33,237 nucleotides of DNA from Candidatus Omnitrophota bacterium (GTDB taxonomy: Bacteria; Omnitrophota; Gorgyraeia; Zapsychrales; Fredricksoniimonadaceae). Positions within the stretch are counted from its first letter, which is position 1, and every line of letters begins with the position of its first letter. Made by a program: the position numbers and the translations under genes. The notes beneath the pieces were generated by a model, which saw nothing but the letters and a program-made list of their open reading frames with translations, had not been told where the DNA came from and made no database searches. Positions 17,321 through 26,003 of the stretch are shown in pieces. The stretch covers positions 1 to 33,237 of the forward strand of contig JABDGZ010000018.1 in the NCBI GenBank assembly GCA_013285735.1, in the 5' to 3' direction.

Positions 17321-17595
17321 GGCGAGGGGGGAAGACGGGCCTTCTGTGCTTCTGGGGAAATTCCTTTTGAAATAAATTCACGCTCTTCTTTAGAGAGACT
17401 TTTTAAAGCATCATCAAGATTCTTAAAACCCTGAGTATAGATAAAAAATTCTTCGGTAGGGATATGCAATTCAAAATTCTTACCTGTTACTTCACATTGA
17501 CCAAAAACCCGAATTCTCCCGTGCTGCGCTTCAAAGTATCTTTTAAACTTAAATGGCACGATCGGAGAATTACGGATTGGCATCTCCTGAATCAT
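17317..17595 (-). CDS. Small conserved-looking hypothetical protein
   Basis: 92 residues, cytosolic, with no signal peptide or membrane helix. The first half looks like a small beta domain (FKRYFEAQHGRIRVFGQCEV, then TGKNFELHIPTEEFF). The second half is helical and charged (DDALKSLSKEEREFISKGI). The ATG overlaps the stop of the preceding gene as ATGA, which argues strongly for a real, translationally coupled gene; GGAG bases occur just inside. I do not recognise the family. It is the last gene of the lpxD cluster. Confidence 0.65.
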   Translation of the reverse strand: MIQEMPIRNSPIVPFKFKRYFEAQHGRIRVFGQCEVTGKNFELHIPTEEFFIYTQGFKNLDDALKSLSKEEREFISKGISPEAQKARLPPSP

Positions 17596-17876
17596 ATGCC
17601 ACGCGTCGTTCTTGTCATCCTGTACGCGTAAACATAATGCGGGCTGTCTGCACCACCAGGTCCGCCTTTACAGCCTTTTTTAAGAAAAATAGCTTCAATG
17701 ATTTTAGCCATGGATTCTGATCCTGCATCACGGTATATCCATGCCCCGCCATCCTGGGAAACATTGTGGCCTTGAAATAACCGTTCATCCGGGTTGGCTG
17801 CAACTCCCACATACCATTCCCGATAACCTTTGCCGCATTTAGTAATGCAAACATCTATTTCTGTCTCGATACTCAT
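17592..17876 (-). CDS. Small protein, possibly a divergent GIY-YIG-like domain
   Basis: 94 residues from the ATG at 17876, which overlaps the lpxD stop as ATGA. A longer in-frame extension to 17933 exists but lies inside lpxD and has no coupling signal. The sequence [20 protein letters not shown] resembles the GIY-YIG core, where WYVG.t.dP..RL..H is common. It is followed by a possible metal-binding Glu in [12 protein letters not shown] and a Gly-rich stretch. The first Tyr of the true GIY element is not evident, so nuclease activity is uncertain. The alternative is an unknown small domain. Coupling to lpxD may be positional only. Confidence 0.6.
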   Translation of the reverse strand: MSIETEIDVCITKCGKGYREWYVGVAANPDERLFQGHNVSQDGGAWIYRDAGSESMAKIIEAIFLKKGCKGGPGGADSPHYVYAYRMTRTTRGI

Positions 17877-18880
17877 GTAACACCTTTTTCTTTTATTATT
17901 TTTGAAAGTGCATTGAAATTCTTGGTCGCCCAAGAAAGCACTGCCATTTGTTTTTTGGTCTGCTTGACCTCACGGGCCGGCGATCCCCAGATAGCGGCAT
18001 TATCCTCGATATTACCGATGATCCCGCTTTGGCCGCCGATGCTTACATTTTGTCCAATGGTGATATTATCAATGACCGCAACCTGCCCGCTCATTGTCAC
18101 ATTGTCCCCTATAACCGAGCTTCCAGCAATCCCGCATTGAGCTGCCATGATCACATTCTTGCCTATTTTTACATTATGCGCGATATGGCAAAGATTATCT
18201 ATCTTTGATCCCGCCCCTATCATCGTACAGCCTAAGGAACCTCGATCAATGGTGGTGTTGGCTCCGATCTCTACCCTGTCTTCTATGACCACTATCCCCA
18301 ATTGTGGAAACTTATAAATCTCCCCTCGATCCCGGACATAACCAAAACCATCCGAGCCCACAATCACCCCGCTGTGTAAAACGATCCTATTTTTTAGAAT
18401 AGTATTTTCATAAAGCACCACATTAGGATGCAAATGACAATGCTCTCCTAATTTACAATTCTTTTTGATCACACAACCACCTTCAATGGTTGCATGGTCC
18501 CCAATCACCACATTATCCTCAATAGATACGTGTGCATCTATCCGGACATTTTTACCTAAAATAACGGAATCTGCGATGGCAGCGCTGGGATGAACAAAGG
18601 ACTCTGCAGATAATTTTTCATGAAAAACGTTATAGGCAATTAAAAAAGCAAGTTTGGGATTGTTGACCCTGATCAGGGTCTTGGTGGATCTTCTGGAAGT
18701 CTTGGTCGTCAATACGCAGACGGTTTGACTGATCTCGGCGAGGCCCAACTTGTCTTCGTCCATGGCAAAGGTCAAGTCGCCTAAGCGTGCTGTCTCAATG
18801 CCACTTAAATCTGTGATATCGACGTTGTCATCACCTTCAATAGTGCCTTCAATAAGAAGGGCCAGCTCTTTGATTTTCAA
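17873..18880 (-). CDS. lpxD: UDP-3-O-acylglucosamine N-acyltransferase LpxD
   Basis: 335 residues, close to the usual length of about 340. LpxD adds the second hydroxyacyl chain to UDP-3-O-acylglucosamine in lipid A synthesis, in the cytoplasm with acyl-ACP as donor. The N-terminal uridine-binding domain ([12 protein letters not shown], later GDLTFAM) is followed by a left-handed beta helix built of hexapeptide repeats such as [10 protein letters not shown] and [12 protein letters not shown]. It includes GSDGFGY and [12 protein letters not shown] with the expected catalytic His235. The start appears to be TTG at 18880, since the family N-terminus begins right there. A weak promoter-like TATACT (18889-18894) lies very close upstream and would give an almost leaderless message. 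Two small genes follow with ATGA overlaps. Confidence 0.95.
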   Translation of the reverse strand: MKIKELALLIEGTIEGDDNVDITDLSGIETARLGDLTFAMDEDKLGLAEISQTVCVLTTKTSRRSTKTLIRVNNPKLAFLIAYNVFHEKLSAESFVHPSAAIADSVILGKNVRIDAHVSIEDNVVIGDHATIEGGCVIKKNCKLGEHCHLHPNVVLYENTILKNRIVLHSGVIVGSDGFGYVRDRGEIYKFPQLGIVVIEDRVEIGANTTIDRGSLGCTMIGAGSKIDNLCHIAHNVKIGKNVIMAAQCGIAGSSVIGDNVTMSGQVAVIDNITIGQNVSIGGQSGIIGNIEDNAAIWGSPAREVKQTKKQMAVLSWATKNFNALSKIIKEKGVT

Positions 18881-18948
18881 GGTAAACTAGTATACACCAA
18901 AAAGACGCCGGGGTCTATGAATTAGAATTACAGCTAAAGAGCTGCGGA

Positions 18949-21177
18949 TTACGTTAGATTGGGAGGGATTTCCGGCTTACACATAAAAAACCCTTGGCCG
19001 TAAGGCACGCCCAGGTCGCGTAATAAATTAAAGTCTTCCTCGGTTTCAATACCTTCCGCAATCACGGTGGCCTTACAGCTTTCGATGACTTTCAAAAGAC
19101 GTTTTAAGCTATTTAATTTTCTCGGGTCTTTCGCAATACCGTTAATGATTTTCTTATCTATTTTTACAATATCTGGTTCTAAAAGAATCAAGGTTTCAAT
19201 GGAGCTGTTGCCAAACCCATAATCATCCAGGGCGATCAAGATACCCGCCTTTTTAAGGCGCGTGATGATAGGCGTTAAATAAAAAGGGTCTCCCAAAATT
19301 TGCTGTTCATTAATTTCAAGACAAAAACTAATGTTCTTTCCGACGGAGACGAAATCCTGGACCAAGCGCTCAACAGGAATTTCAGCGAGCGTAGATGGAA
19401 ACATATTGATATATATCCTCCGGGTGACTTGGGTATTCTTCACCACATTCAAACATGTTTTCATGCAAGCATAGTCGACGATTCCCAAAAGATTGGCATT
19501 ACGGGCAAAAATAAAAAATGCGTCAGGAGAAGAATATCCTTCATAATCCAAGCGGGAGAGAAGTTCGTAACCAACCCTTGTCATATTCCTCAAATCAAAA
19601 ACCGGCTGGGATGCGGTATGAAATTTCTCGCCCGCAACCAAAACCTTCCTGAACTCGACATTAGCGTCAGGGACTTTTAAATCAGTCTTTACCTTCTCTC
19701 CCTGATACGCAATACGGTTCTTTCCCTCACTTTTACTTAAATGCAGCGACTGATGTAGCTTCTGAAGCAGCGCATTGACAGTTTCAGGCTTATCCCCTAA
19801 TGGCACGATACCTATGCTGCAAGTTACTTTAACGATGTCCCCCTGGGCGATGCTCAACGAAATCTGGGAGATGGCCATGCGGACCTTGTCTGCAACCTTG
19901 ACCGCATCACCTTCCCGGCTATCGAGTAAAAGCACTATAAACTCGTCCCCCCCCACCCTGGCCACATGGTCCGTCTGGCGCACTGTTTGGCGTATTTGCT
20001 GGGTTACTTCAACCAATATGGCGTCACCCACCCCATGGCCATGGCGGTCATTGATCTGCTTAAAATTATCCAAATCCAAAAGGATGACCTGGACGCTGAT
20101 TCTCATGCGTTGGCTTACGGCCAATGTTTTTGATAAAATATCCTGTAATCCTCTACGATTTAAAACACCCGTCAGAGGATCATGGATCGTCATGGCCTGT
20201 AATTTTTGGAACGGGTCCAAGATAGCCTCTGCGAATAATACGGAGCCCAACACAATAATGATCAGGATTAAAAGACAAATGACAAAAAAGATAGTACGGA
20301 TATTGCTGATGGAAGCAAAAACTTCTTGTTTATCAATTTTTGTAATCAGCTCCCAATTCAAGAATGGAATATCCTGCCACACGGCCAGGACCACATTGCC
20401 CCGATAATCAATGCTTTCATTTATTTTTTTATCAGCTTCCTGCAAAACCATTTTCTTATTTAGGATGGCCTGGTAATCATATAAAAGCGGACTGATGCAC
20501 AAGAATTCATTGCCCGGTATTTTCTTGATCAAAAATGTTTCCCCTGTACTGCCCAATCCCGTATTATCCGAAATAAAATCATAAATAACATTCATGTCCA
20601 CTTCCAGGACGATGTACCCTATAAATTGGTCCTGGGTGTCGCGTGCTGCTGAAATCATATAAAGGATATAGGGATATTTCCAATCATTGGACGCGACAGG
20701 GCCGCTATAATAGATATCGCTTTTTGCTTTTTGGAGGACCCTGGCATTAAAAAAAGTCCTGTCAAGATAGGTATGGACTTGTGCCGGATTAGCCACAAAG
20801 ACAATCTTGCCCTTCTTGTCCAGGAGCAAGATATCGGCGTAGGCATACGAATTCATAAAAGCCCGAAGCTGGTCATTTAACTGCCACTTGGCTTTAGAAT
20901 ACGCGAAGCTATACCGGTCACGGTCAAATTCCTGCAGGGTCGGTAGGTTTATTTGGACATCTAAAAATCCTTGAATGGCCCTTAGGTCTTCTCTTCTGGA
21001 ATTAAAAAAAGTTTCCAGCTTGTTTTTCTTCAAGACTGAAACAGCGTTAAGCCTCTCATAAATCTCACTCTTTAGTTCTTTTTGTGTATTATAAAGAAAC
21101 GCGCCAGCCACCAGGACCAAAGGGATGATGGCCAGGCTTAATGATAAAATAATTAGTTTTGCGTATATACGGCGCAT
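18949..21177 (-). CDS. Membrane sensor with dCache, GGDEF and EAL domains (c-di-GMP turnover)
   Basis: 742 residues. A membrane helix (9-29), an extracytoplasmic dCache-like sensor (about 35-285) and a second membrane helix (about 294-316) lead into a GGDEF domain at about 328-495. It has the exact GGDEF (409-413) and an RQTD inhibitory site (400-403). The EAL-type domain (about 505-740) carries ELL (538-540) in place of EAL. Glu538, Asn591, Glu621, Asp651, Lys672, Glu708 and Gln728 occupy the positions known to hold metal and catalysis. Both diguanylate cyclase and phosphodiesterase activities are therefore possible; which dominates cannot be read. A ligand bound outside the cell presumably sets c-di-GMP level. 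The gene stands alone, with its own likely promoter and a leader hairpin. Confidence 0.93.
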   Translation of the reverse strand: MRRIYAKLIILSLSLAIIPLVLVAGAFLYNTQKELKSEIYERLNAVSVLKKNKLETFFNSRREDLRAIQGFLDVQINLPTLQEFDRDRYSFAYSKAKWQLNDQLRAFMNSYAYADILLLDKKGKIVFVANPAQVHTYLDRTFFNARVLQKAKSDIYYSGPVASNDWKYPYILYMISAARDTQDQFIGYIVLEVDMNVIYDFISDNTGLGSTGETFLIKKIPGNEFLCISPLLYDYQAILNKKMVLQEADKKINESIDYRGNVVLAVWQDIPFLNWELITKIDKQEVFASISNIRTIFFVICLLILIIIVLGSVLFAEAILDPFQKLQAMTIHDPLTGVLNRRGLQDILSKTLAVSQRMRISVQVILLDLDNFKQINDRHGHGVGDAILVEVTQQIRQTVRQTDHVARVGGDEFIVLLLDSREGDAVKVADKVRMAISQISLSIAQGDIVKVTCSIGIVPLGDKPETVNALLQKLHQSLHLSKSEGKNRIAYQGEKVKTDLKVPDANVEFRKVLVAGEKFHTASQPVFDLRNMTRVGYELLSRLDYEGYSSPDAFFIFARNANLLGIVDYACMKTCLNVVKNTQVTRRIYINMFPSTLAEIPVERLVQDFVSVGKNISFCLEINEQQILGDPFYLTPIITRLKKAGILIALDDYGFGNSSIETLILLEPDIVKIDKKIINGIAKDPRKLNSLKRLLKVIESCKATVIAEGIETEEDFNLLRDLGVPYGQGFFMCKPEIPPNLT

Positions 21178-21244
21178 AGAGTCTATCTGTGGTTATAAAA
21201 AGATTCCAGCTTACTGCTTGAATTGTAGAATGAGGACGAATAAC

Positions 21245-21261
21245 GGGATTGGAATAATCCC
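21245..21261. repeat. Leader inverted repeat of the GGDEF-EAL gene
   Basis: GGGATT (21245-21250) and AATCCC (21256-21261) form a perfect six-base stem with a five-base loop. It lies just downstream of the likely promoter of the c-di-GMP gene. No T-run follows. Confidence 0.45.
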
Positions 21262-21264
21262 AAG

Positions 21265-21292
21265 AGGATAACATAATCTGAATAAAAATCAA
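21265..21292 (-). promoter_or_regulatory. Likely promoter of the GGDEF-EAL gene
   Basis: The minus strand reads TTGATT (21287-21292), a 16-base spacer, then TATCCT (21265-21270). The ATGTTATCCT decamer and spacer length are the same as in the promoter of the giant gene starting at 13512. Confidence 0.5.
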
Positions 21293-21299
21293 TTATTTA

Positions 21300-21869
21300 C
21301 TACGAGGGAGGGTTTGATGCCTTTAAATCTACTTCTCTGATGAATTTTAGATCTTTATCATATTTTACAATCTTCTGATCAGTCACAACAATGACGCCCC
21401 CATCAGGGGTCGCGGTGACCACGGGTTGGCGCATAGCAAGGGCCATTGCTCCTGATGTTGGCGGCATGGGATGGTCCTTCACAGGTGTAGTGGGCGTGAT
21501 TGAAACTTTTTGATCGGTGGGTTTATTCTTTGACGCAACATTTGAACTGCGATAAGCCATAAATTTTATAAGAGAATCTTCTTCATTGCCATATTTAAGA
21601 GGCGTCTGTTTTTGATCTACTGAAGGGGTTATTATTTTCTGGGGCTTTTGTAATTCTATTTTTTGACCATCTATAGATGTAATCTCCCCCAGATAATACG
21701 TGATGGGCGTTCCGAAAGAATCTAATCTTACATACATATCGGTTTTTTCAATGATTTTACCGATTACCGTTTCACCAGAAGTAAGGACGAGCGTTTCTGC
21801 GCCTGCCACAGAGGACAACGATAAGCTTAGCATTAAGGCAAAGAAACATCCCAGGCTACGTCTAAACAC
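21300..21869 (-). CDS. Small exported protein with an SH3-like beta domain
   Basis: 189 residues. The start is GTG at 21869, five bases after a strong AAGGAG. A signal peptide (1-24, ending AGAE) is followed by TLVLTSGETVIGKIIEKTD and then YVRLDSFGTPITYYLGEITS, a small beta-barrel pattern common in exported bacterial proteins that may bind a partner or the wall. Residues about 75-140 are a low-complexity linker rich in K, P, S and T. The end (VVTATPDGGVIVVTDQKIVK) looks like a beta hairpin or a single propeller-type strand pair. Function is unknown. It has its own promoter and stands between the TMTC-like gene and the c-di-GMP gene. Confidence 0.8.
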   Translation of the reverse strand: MFRRSLGCFFALMLSLSLSSVAGAETLVLTSGETVIGKIIEKTDMYVRLDSFGTPITYYLGEITSIDGQKIELQKPQKIITPSVDQKQTPLKYGNEEDSLIKFMAYRSSNVASKNKPTDQKVSITPTTPVKDHPMPPTSGAMALAMRQPVVTATPDGGVIVVTDQKIVKYDKDLKFIREVDLKASNPPS

Positions 21870-21910
21870 AGCTTCTCCTTATTTTAAAATTCAACCATCT
21901 CGCTTTAATT

Positions 21911-21939
21911 AAAATAAGCCAAATTTTGTTTTAAGTCAA
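21911..21939 (-). promoter_or_regulatory. Likely promoter of the small exported protein gene
   Basis: The minus strand reads TTGACT (21934-21939), a 17-base spacer, then TATTTT (21911-21916). It lies about 40 bases before the GTG start at 21869. Confidence 0.5.
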
Positions 21940-21979
21940 TTGATGTTTGAATAAATTATTGGAAATAGTTTTCAATTAT

Positions 21980-23782
21980 CTACTGCTTGCGACCAGATGC
22001 TTTTTGAAGCGCTTGTAAATATTCAGGTTTAATACTAGAACCTAAATTTTCTACCCGATGGACATCTTGCCAACATTGATCATAATCTTTCTTTAAAAAA
22101 TAGGCTTCAGCTCTATACCCGTAAATTGCCGAATTCCCAGGCTGGATCATTAATGCTGCATTATAATCTAAAATCGCATGATTAAAATCTCCTGTGCCTG
22201 CATAAAACAGCCCTCTGGCCACATAACCGCCTGCATCGTTTGGTGCTAACGCGACAGCTTTATTGAAATCTTTCTCGGCTTGTTCTAATTTCCCTTCTAT
22301 TTGATAAAGTTTTCCTCGATTCACATAGGTCCCCACGTAACCCGAGTTAATTTCAATAGCCAGATTAAAATTAGCCAAAGCTAAATCAAATTTTCCTTTT
22401 TTTTCAAAAATCAATCCCCGATTGCTCAACGTCACCGGCTCCACCGGTCCTAATCCTATGGCCATATTATAATCGGCAAGAGCATGGTCCAGATCACCTG
22501 TGTTTTGATAAGCTGCGCCGCGATTCAAATACGCCCGCGGACTATTCGGTGATTGATGCACAGCATCATCCCACAAAGTAAATTCATTTTTCCAAATCTT
22601 GTTTCTCTGATAGGTAAGGACCGAATACGCTATGACAAAAATAAAAAGGATGCGTATCGATAAGTACGCCCTTCTTTCCTGCAAAAGATAAAATAACCCG
22701 CTCGACAAGAAAACACCAAATCCCACTAATGGCAAATAAAGCCGGTGCTCAAATATCAAATCTGTGATCGGCCAAAAACTTGATTCCGGCATCAAGGTGA
22801 TAAAAAACCAAAAGATACCGAATGATGCCAGCCTAAATCTATTTTTCAACACCCCTGCGGCCCCTAAAATCAGCAATAAAAGAAATACACTGCCCTGGGC
22901 CGATGCATCAAAGAAAGAAGACACCGGCGTATAATCATACTCAACCCTTTGATGAATAGGCAGTATCAAAAGTCTCAAGTACGTTAAAATCACCTTCCCT
23001 TGGGTTAATGCATATTGTTCGACCGTCCTTCCCTGCGCAAACCCTGCGACGGATGCTCCTATCCCCCCTAAATGATGTGGAAGCCATACTAAAGGTATGA
23101 TCAAAATCACTAGAAAAAATGGAAAGACTTTTTTCCATTCGAATGCTTTCTGCTCTGTAAAAAAGAACCATTGATAAAAACAGATCATTAACGGCAAGGA
23201 CACTGCATTCTCTTTGCTCAACATGCTTAAAACGGCGCAGAGCATTGATCCGGTATAATAAAATCGCCTTCTTTTAGAGGCAATCTCCAAATTGGATTGG
23301 ATATATAAAACCAGCGACGCTATATAAAAAAAAGCTGCCAGCAAAACCGCACGCTGAACAATGTAATTGACCGCCTGTGTTTGTAACGGATGCGTCAAAA
23401 ATATGGCGGCGGTAAAAAAAGCTATCCAGGGCGCGAACGCCGCTATTGCCTCTGCCCTTATCATCGGCGTATTAAAGGTCAAAATCATCAATCTCCAGAC
23501 GAGTATGGATGTCATCAGATGTATCAATAAACTTAAAACATGATAGCCGCACACACTGATGCCTCCCCAGTGATAATTAAGGGCAAAAGAAAAATAAGTG
23601 ATAAAACGGGTAGGCCAAAAAGACCAAATGCGATGGAGATGATGAATGTCCCTTATAGCGACATTATTGACGATGGAAGGAAAATCATCGAAATGGAAGG
23701 CATTTAAAAAGGTATTGGAGTAAATCAGTCCCCCCAGCACTAAAAGGGGGACACTGCCTTTAAAAATAGTATTTACTTTCAA
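21980..23782 (-). CDS. TMTC-like GT-C glycosyltransferase with C-terminal TPRs
   Basis: 600 residues. The first 390 or so are a multi-helix membrane domain with FHFDDFPSI (Asp32-Asp33 in the first loop), THPLQTQAVNYIVQRAVLLA and LSKENAVSLPLM. These match the conserved points of the TMTC-type and related GT-C proteins, which pass mannose or another sugar from a lipid carrier to a protein. About five TPRs fill 400-590, for example RAYLNRGAAYQNTGDLDHAL and GTYVNRGKLYQIEGKLEQAE, probably facing outside to hold acceptors. The start is TTG at 23782, 14 bases after the previous stop; no in-frame ATG gives a better N-terminus. It is last in a tight group with the repeat protein and the glutamate-synthase-like gene. 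Donor and acceptor are unknown. Confidence 0.85.
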   Translation of the reverse strand: MKVNTIFKGSVPLLVLGGLIYSNTFLNAFHFDDFPSIVNNVAIRDIHHLHRIWSFWPTRFITYFSFALNYHWGGISVCGYHVLSLLIHLMTSILVWRLMILTFNTPMIRAEAIAAFAPWIAFFTAAIFLTHPLQTQAVNYIVQRAVLLAAFFYIASLVLYIQSNLEIASKRRRFYYTGSMLCAVLSMLSKENAVSLPLMICFYQWFFFTEQKAFEWKKVFPFFLVILIIPLVWLPHHLGGIGASVAGFAQGRTVEQYALTQGKVILTYLRLLILPIHQRVEYDYTPVSSFFDASAQGSVFLLLLILGAAGVLKNRFRLASFGIFWFFITLMPESSFWPITDLIFEHRLYLPLVGFGVFLSSGLFYLLQERRAYLSIRILFIFVIAYSVLTYQRNKIWKNEFTLWDDAVHQSPNSPRAYLNRGAAYQNTGDLDHALADYNMAIGLGPVEPVTLSNRGLIFEKKGKFDLALANFNLAIEINSGYVGTYVNRGKLYQIEGKLEQAEKDFNKAVALAPNDAGGYVARGLFYAGTGDFNHAILDYNAALMIQPGNSAIYGYRAEAYFLKKDYDQCWQDVHRVENLGSSIKPEYLQALQKASGRKQ

Positions 23783-23796
23783 TCTGTTGACTCATT

Positions 23797-24372
23797 CTAA
23801 AATGAACAATTGACGATCGGAAAAAATCCTAACGGGTGCATGGAATCATTATAATTTAACAAACCAATTTGCAAAGCATCATCTAAAACACTAGCTCTAT
23901 TAATTAACCCGATCTGCACACCTTCCATCCGTTGATCCACCGAGTTAAATATCCCTGTCTGCATGCCATTAAAATCCCCTTTAACAATATTCACCCCTCC
24001 ATTTTGAACACCAATAAAATCCCCCTTGACGTCATTAAAAGCACCTACTTGCACGCCAACAAATTCACGGTCAACAATATTTACCACACCACCCTGCCAA
24101 CCATTAACAAAACCATGCACCCGGTTAACAACGCCAAATTGAACGCCTATCTGGTCGGTGACTGTTTGATTAACAATACCTAAATCCAATCCGTGGACAG
24201 AATTATTGACCCCATAAAGAAGATCCAACCGCACCCCGCTAATATCGTCATCCGAATCAAAGACCTGTGCCGGATACAAAAGCGATAACTGGCCCACCCT
24301 ATCCTCCGCTTTTGCGGCACCTAAACCGATTAAAAATAAAAAACATATCGTCAAACATATTGATCTTTGCAT
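23797..24372 (-). CDS. Exported protein with eight 15-residue GVQxGxxN repeats
   Basis: 191 residues from the ATG at 24372, which has AAGGAGA seven bases upstream; an upstream TTG extension lies over that ribosome binding site and is rejected. A signal peptide ends near AKAE. Eight consecutive units of 15 residues follow, beginning GLDLGIVN, GVQFGVVN, GWQGGVVN, GVQVGAFN, GVQNGGVN, GMQTGIFN, GVQIGLIN and ALQIGLLN, and the protein closes on GFFPIVNCSF. The exact period and invariant G and N suggest a beta-solenoid or repeated beta-hairpin surface protein. Similar text is known in the LA_2272-type surface repeat proteins of Leptospira and in many uncharacterised exported proteins. It lies 20 bases after the glutamate-synthase-like gene, probably in one transcript. 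Function is unknown. Confidence 0.85.
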   Translation of the reverse strand: MQRSICLTICFLFLIGLGAAKAEDRVGQLSLLYPAQVFDSDDDISGVRLDLLYGVNNSVHGLDLGIVNQTVTDQIGVQFGVVNRVHGFVNGWQGGVVNIVDREFVGVQVGAFNDVKGDFIGVQNGGVNIVKGDFNGMQTGIFNSVDQRMEGVQIGLINRASVLDDALQIGLLNYNDSMHPLGFFPIVNCSF

Positions 24373-24392
24373 TAATTTCTCCTTTCTCAATT

Positions 24393-25973
24393 TTAAACAT
24401 GTTCAAATGTTTCAGCAGAAGATGTCTGATAAGCACGTTCAAATTCTTGAGGCACGGGATTTTTAAGCAAATCCCCCTCTTTAATAAAAGGATATATCTC
24501 ACTATAATCCTTTACTTGGGACAGGGATATGCGGCGCATCAAGTGCCTCGGTCTTAATTTTTGGGGATCTAAAAAACCCATGGCCCCTAAAATTTCAGCA
24601 AAACTTTTGACGGTTGCCTTATGAAAATTGGCCACGCGCTTATTCTTTTGGGAAACAACCAAACCATTCACTAAAGACGGATTTTGGGTGGCAACACCCG
24701 TGGGACAATGATTGGTGTTGCATTGCAGGGCTTGGATGCATCCTAAGGACAGCATCATTCCGCGCGACGAATAACACAAATCTGCGCCCATGACCATATG
24801 CTTAATAATACCAAAGCCTGAATTGATCTTGCCCGATGAAATGATCCTGACCTTGTCCCGCAGGGCAAATCCGACCAAGCTATTATGAACAATGACCAGT
24901 CCTTCATTCAAGGGCGAACCCACATAATTTGAGAATTCAAGAGGTGCTGCCCCTGTTCCCCCTTCACCTCCGTCGACAGTAATAAAATCCGGCGTGATCC
25001 CGCTTTGGTGCATGGCCTTGCAAATAGCCATGAATTCCCGCGGTTTGCCTATACATATTTTAAATCCAACAGGTTTCCCTCCTGAAAGTTCTCTTAAGCG
25101 CTCAATGAAGGTCAGAAGTTCTAAGGGCGTACTAAAGGCCGAATGGCCCGGTGGAGAAATAACACTTTTGCCCATTTCAACGCCGCGGATTTTAGCAATT
25201 TCTTTGGTGACTTTCTCAGCAGGTAATATCCCTCCATGCCCGGGCTTGGCGCCTTGAGAAATTTTAAGTTCTATCATTTTAACTTGAGGCAAGGTGGCCT
25301 TTTCAATGAAACGTTCCGAAGAAAATTTACCATCATAGTCCCTGCAGCCAAAATATCCGGTGCCAATCTGCCAGATTAAATCTCCGCCTTGTTGGTGATA
25401 GGGCGTCAGCCCTCCCTCGCCGGTGTTTTGTGCAAACCCACCTATTTGAGCCCCTTGATTAAGGGCCATGACCGCATTCTTACTGAGTGAACCAAAACTC
25501 ATGGCCCCGATATTAAAAATACTCGCTGAATACGGCTTTGCCCTGGACGCGCCCACCACCACACGCAATTGTTGGGGATCAACATGCACGGGCATGATGG
25601 AATGCGTCACCCATTCATAACCAACTTCATAAACATTCTTTTGCGTTCCAAAAGGCACGGTATCCAATTCTCCTTTGGCCCGCTGGTAAACCAGGGAACG
25701 GTCCAAACGGTTAAACGGCGTGCCTGAAGTATTTGATTCAATAAAATACTGGTTTATTTCGGGACGGAAGAGTTCTAAAAGATACCTAAAATTGCCGATA
25801 AGAGGAAAATTGCGACGGATGGCGTGACGTTCTTGAAACATGTCCAAAAACCCGATGGCCATCAACGGACCAAAGAAAACCATGGACCACCAGATATGAG
25901 GAACGGACGGCGTGAGAGCACCATTAATTACAATTATCAGGAGTGAAATAAATAAAAAGGCAAGACGGGCCAT
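24393..25973 (-). CDS. Membrane-anchored glutamate synthase-like FMN/Fe-S protein
   Basis: 526 residues. Two N-terminal hydrophobic helices (about 3-46) are followed by the FMN-binding TIM-barrel domain of glutamate synthase (GltS central domain): FNIGAMSFGSLSKNA, GGFAQNTGEGGL, AKPGHGGILP, ISPPGHSAFSTP, TVDGGEGGTGAAP and SSGKINSGFGI. The Cys set C412-x5-C418-x4-C423 fits the [3Fe-4S] cluster. The amidotransferase domain and the C-terminal GXGXG domain of full GltB are absent, as in the group of stand-alone glutamate synthase-related proteins. Those may make glutamate from 2-oxoglutarate with ammonia or a partner subunit, or act on another substrate; the true reaction is not established. The membrane anchor suggests electrons from a membrane carrier. 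No clear ribosome binding site precedes the ATG. Confidence 0.9.
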   Translation of the reverse strand: MARLAFLFISLLIIVINGALTPSVPHIWWSMVFFGPLMAIGFLDMFQERHAIRRNFPLIGNFRYLLELFRPEINQYFIESNTSGTPFNRLDRSLVYQRAKGELDTVPFGTQKNVYEVGYEWVTHSIMPVHVDPQQLRVVVGASRAKPYSASIFNIGAMSFGSLSKNAVMALNQGAQIGGFAQNTGEGGLTPYHQQGGDLIWQIGTGYFGCRDYDGKFSSERFIEKATLPQVKMIELKISQGAKPGHGGILPAEKVTKEIAKIRGVEMGKSVISPPGHSAFSTPLELLTFIERLRELSGGKPVGFKICIGKPREFMAICKAMHQSGITPDFITVDGGEGGTGAAPLEFSNYVGSPLNEGLVIVHNSLVGFALRDKVRIISSGKINSGFGIIKHMVMGADLCYSSRGMMLSLGCIQALQCNTNHCPTGVATQNPSLVNGLVVSQKNKRVANFHKATVKSFAEILGAMGFLDPQKLRPRHLMRRISLSQVKDYSEIYPFIKEGDLLKNPVPQEFERAYQTSSAETFEHV

Positions 25974-26003
25974 AAAAGTATCTTAAAGGCCAGCTACCCT
26001 AAA

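Noticed and set aside
17877-17933. Longer N-terminus for the GIY-YIG-like gene
   Set aside because: The extension lies inside lpxD, has no ribosome binding site, and the ATGA overlap at 17873-17876 is a far better start.
19775-20407. Plus-strand ORF of 210 codons
   Set aside because: It lies entirely opposite the well-supported GGDEF-EAL gene, its translation has no family pattern and it has no ribosome binding site; it is a shadow frame.
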